Part shown: positions 62,763 through 64,000 of the stretch, in pieces
How the letters are laid out: the number at the start of each line of letters is the position of its first letter
Numbering within the stretch: the first letter of the stretch is position 1
Source: an uncultured Porphyromonadaceae bacterium
GTDB taxonomy: Bacteria > Bacteroidota > Bacteroidia > Bacteroidales > Muribaculaceae
DNA length: 64,000 bases
Direction of reading: 5' to 3'
Assembly (NCBI GenBank): GCA_947643165.1
Contig: CANRVB010000009.1
Span: forward strand, 25,258 to 89,257
The notes under the pieces: model-generated
Databases searched by the model: none
What the model saw: only the letters and a program-made list of their open reading frames with translations
Told to the model about the DNA's origin: nothing
Program-made: the position numbers and the translations under genes

Positions 62763-63833
62763 ATGATTGGGATTATATACAAATACATGAGTCCCTCTGG
62801 GAAAGTCTATATTGGGCAAACCACGCAAGAGCAAAGAAGACGAAAAACTTTTTTGAATCTTAACAAGCGGTATGGTGGCGATAAAATTGACGCGGCTCGT
62901 AAAAAATATGGGCCATCTTCATTTTCATACGAAGTAATTGAAAGAATAAGATTTACATGCAGTTCGGACGCTACGTTCAAACTCGATGAGTTGGAGTCTT
63001 ACTATATTGAAATGTATGATAGTTATATCAATGGATATAATATGACTCTTGGTGGTTACACTACACGCGGATTCAAATTTACAGAAGAACAGAGGGCGAT
63101 ATTGAGCCAGGCACGTATTGGAAAACCTGGCACACCTCGAACGGCAGCAGAGAAGAAGACCCAAAGTGAGAGAATGAAAGCTCTTTATAATGATCCTGAA
63201 TGGAGAGCTATGCGAAGATGTATCGATTCTGATGAAGGGCATAGGAATCGTATATCCGAAAGTTTAAGAGGTGAGAAAAATGGCATGTTTGGTAAAAAAC
63301 ATACACAAGAATCTTGTGCAAAAATGTCTGAGTCTCGTACTGGAGAAAAGAATATTTGGTATGGAAAGAAAAAGTCAGAAGCTTATAGAGCGAGAATTCG
63401 TACATCTGCATGTCTGTACCATAATGAGCATCCAGTTTCAGATTCCGTGAGAACAAAGATAAGTAAGAGCATAAGCGTCCCCGTCAGACAGTTAACACTT
63501 AATGGTGAACCTATTGCAAAATTTGAGTCCGCAAAATCTGCTGGAGAAACCATTGGAATTGACAGCAGTAGCATTGTTAAATGCTGTAAGGGAAAACGAA
63601 CTACAGCAGGTGGTTTCTGTTGGGAATATGTTTACACTCCTACAGTAGCAGAAGATATTGATTTAACCATTTGGATTGGGGTCGGCGAAGCTGCTCAATT
63701 GGTTGAGCATCATCGAAATGTACTATATTATCACATGGATACTATCAAAGATTTACCATATAAAAAGAATGGTCGAAAGAGATATGTTCATAAGCCAACT
63801 CTTATGAAAATCTTTGCCTGCAAATTTGACTAA
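62763..63833 (+). CDS. GIY-YIG endonuclease-like protein with NUMOD domains
   Basis: A 356-residue protein related to free-standing homing endonucleases of the Seg/phage type. The N-terminal GIY-YIG nuclease domain (about 1-98) has GIIYKYMSPSGKVYIGQT, a cluster of arginines (25-27) and the catalytic Glu region DELESYYIEMYD (75-86). Two NUMOD3-like DNA-binding repeats follow (GEKNGMFGKKHTQE near 170, GEKNIWYGKKKSE near 195). A NUMOD1/IENR1-like helix-turn-helix spans about 240-290 (FESAKSAGETIGIDSSSI). A last helical segment (316-350) also looks DNA-binding. It is not inside a recognisable intron or intein. Confidence 0.88.
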   Translation: MIGIIYKYMSPSGKVYIGQTTQEQRRRKTFLNLNKRYGGDKIDAARKKYGPSSFSYEVIERIRFTCSSDATFKLDELESYYIEMYDSYINGYNMTLGGYTTRGFKFTEEQRAILSQARIGKPGTPRTAAEKKTQSERMKALYNDPEWRAMRRCIDSDEGHRNRISESLRGEKNGMFGKKHTQESCAKMSESRTGEKNIWYGKKKSEAYRARIRTSACLYHNEHPVSDSVRTKISKSISVPVRQLTLNGEPIAKFESAKSAGETIGIDSSSIVKCCKGKRTTAGGFCWEYVYTPTVAEDIDLTIWIGVGEAAQLVEHHRNVLYYHMDTIKDLPYKKNGRKRYVHKPTLMKIFACKFD

Positions 63834-64000
63834 TTACAAATACATATTCTAATGAATTGGGTTGCTTTTTATCTCTAACTAATATTCAGTGTCTTTTATA
63901 TATGTCAAGACAACAGTTCGTTGTCTGCCATATGTATTAGGTGTATTTATGGGTCAAGCCGAAAGCACGGTGCATATGTTAAATTGGGCAATTAGAAGTG
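63834..64000. other. Unassigned end of the window
   Basis: 167 AT-rich bases after the GIY-YIG gene; no gene start, repeat or RNA was recognised. Confidence 0.4.

Overview
The window looks like a chromosomal segment of a gut Bacteroidales bacterium, most likely a Muribaculaceae-type genome. The evidence is a Bacteroidetes-type dcw cluster without murF, a PorU secretion protease, DUF4254, DUF4301 and DUF4834 families, a SusC/SusD pair, the TAnnTTTG (-7) / TTTG (-33) promoter style, and an almost complete lack of Shine-Dalgarno sites. The family placement is inference from gene content; no database search was run.

Layout. 1-4.6 kb: the start of a leftward gene (possibly ornithine cyclodeaminase), then lysS, gpsA and pgi rightward. 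4.6-8.4 kb: a leftward, tightly overlapping operon of tsaC-like, sugar-phosphate transferase and ClC channel genes. 8.8-16.5 kb: an Lrp/AsnC regulator, leftward GH25 lysozyme plus porU, a decayed transposase and a secreted GH3 glycosidase. 16.6-20 kb: DUF4301, a GNAT acetyltransferase and a small secreted Cys/Asn/Gln-rich protein. 20.2-35.3 kb: the leftward cell-wall and division cluster rsmH-ftsL-ftsI-murE-mraY-murD-ftsW-murG-murC-ftsQ-ftsA-ftsZ, with a good promoter in front of rsmH, an intrinsic terminator after ftsZ, and no mraZ. 35.5-43.5 kb: a class III-like sirtuin, glgB, psd-pssA-DUF4834-DUF2461 and lgt-bioD-exonuclease. 43.5-52.6 kb: leftward DUF389 plus GT4, an S41 peptidase, then DUF4254-GT9-ruvB-flippase. 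52.7-59.1 kb: an outer-membrane barrel protein and a SusC/SusD pair. 59.1-64 kb: an AT-rich accessory end holding hairpin and tandem repeats, two remnants of DUF5009/NagX-like genes, a TIR-domain cassette and a GIY-YIG/NUMOD endonuclease-like gene.

How the genes work together. Most of the window is core envelope biology: peptidoglycan precursor synthesis and division (dcw), phospholipids (gpsA, psd, pssA), lipoprotein maturation (lgt), surface polysaccharide (sugar transferase, GT4, GT9, flippase), type IX secretion (porU) and outer-membrane nutrient uptake (SusC/SusD).

Most notable observations. The SusC signal peptide is separated from the rest of the protein by a run of eight G that puts the two parts out of frame. 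One more G would restore a full-length transporter, so this looks like a slipped-strand on/off switch (or a sequencing error in the run). A C9 tract lies just upstream of the same gene's promoter. Second, a coiled-coil TIR protein and an unrecognised 134-residue protein form an AT-rich two-gene cassette lying between two pieces of DUF5009-like genes, which could be a defence module. Next to it is a GIY-YIG gene with a perfect Shine-Dalgarno site, which is foreign to this genome's style.
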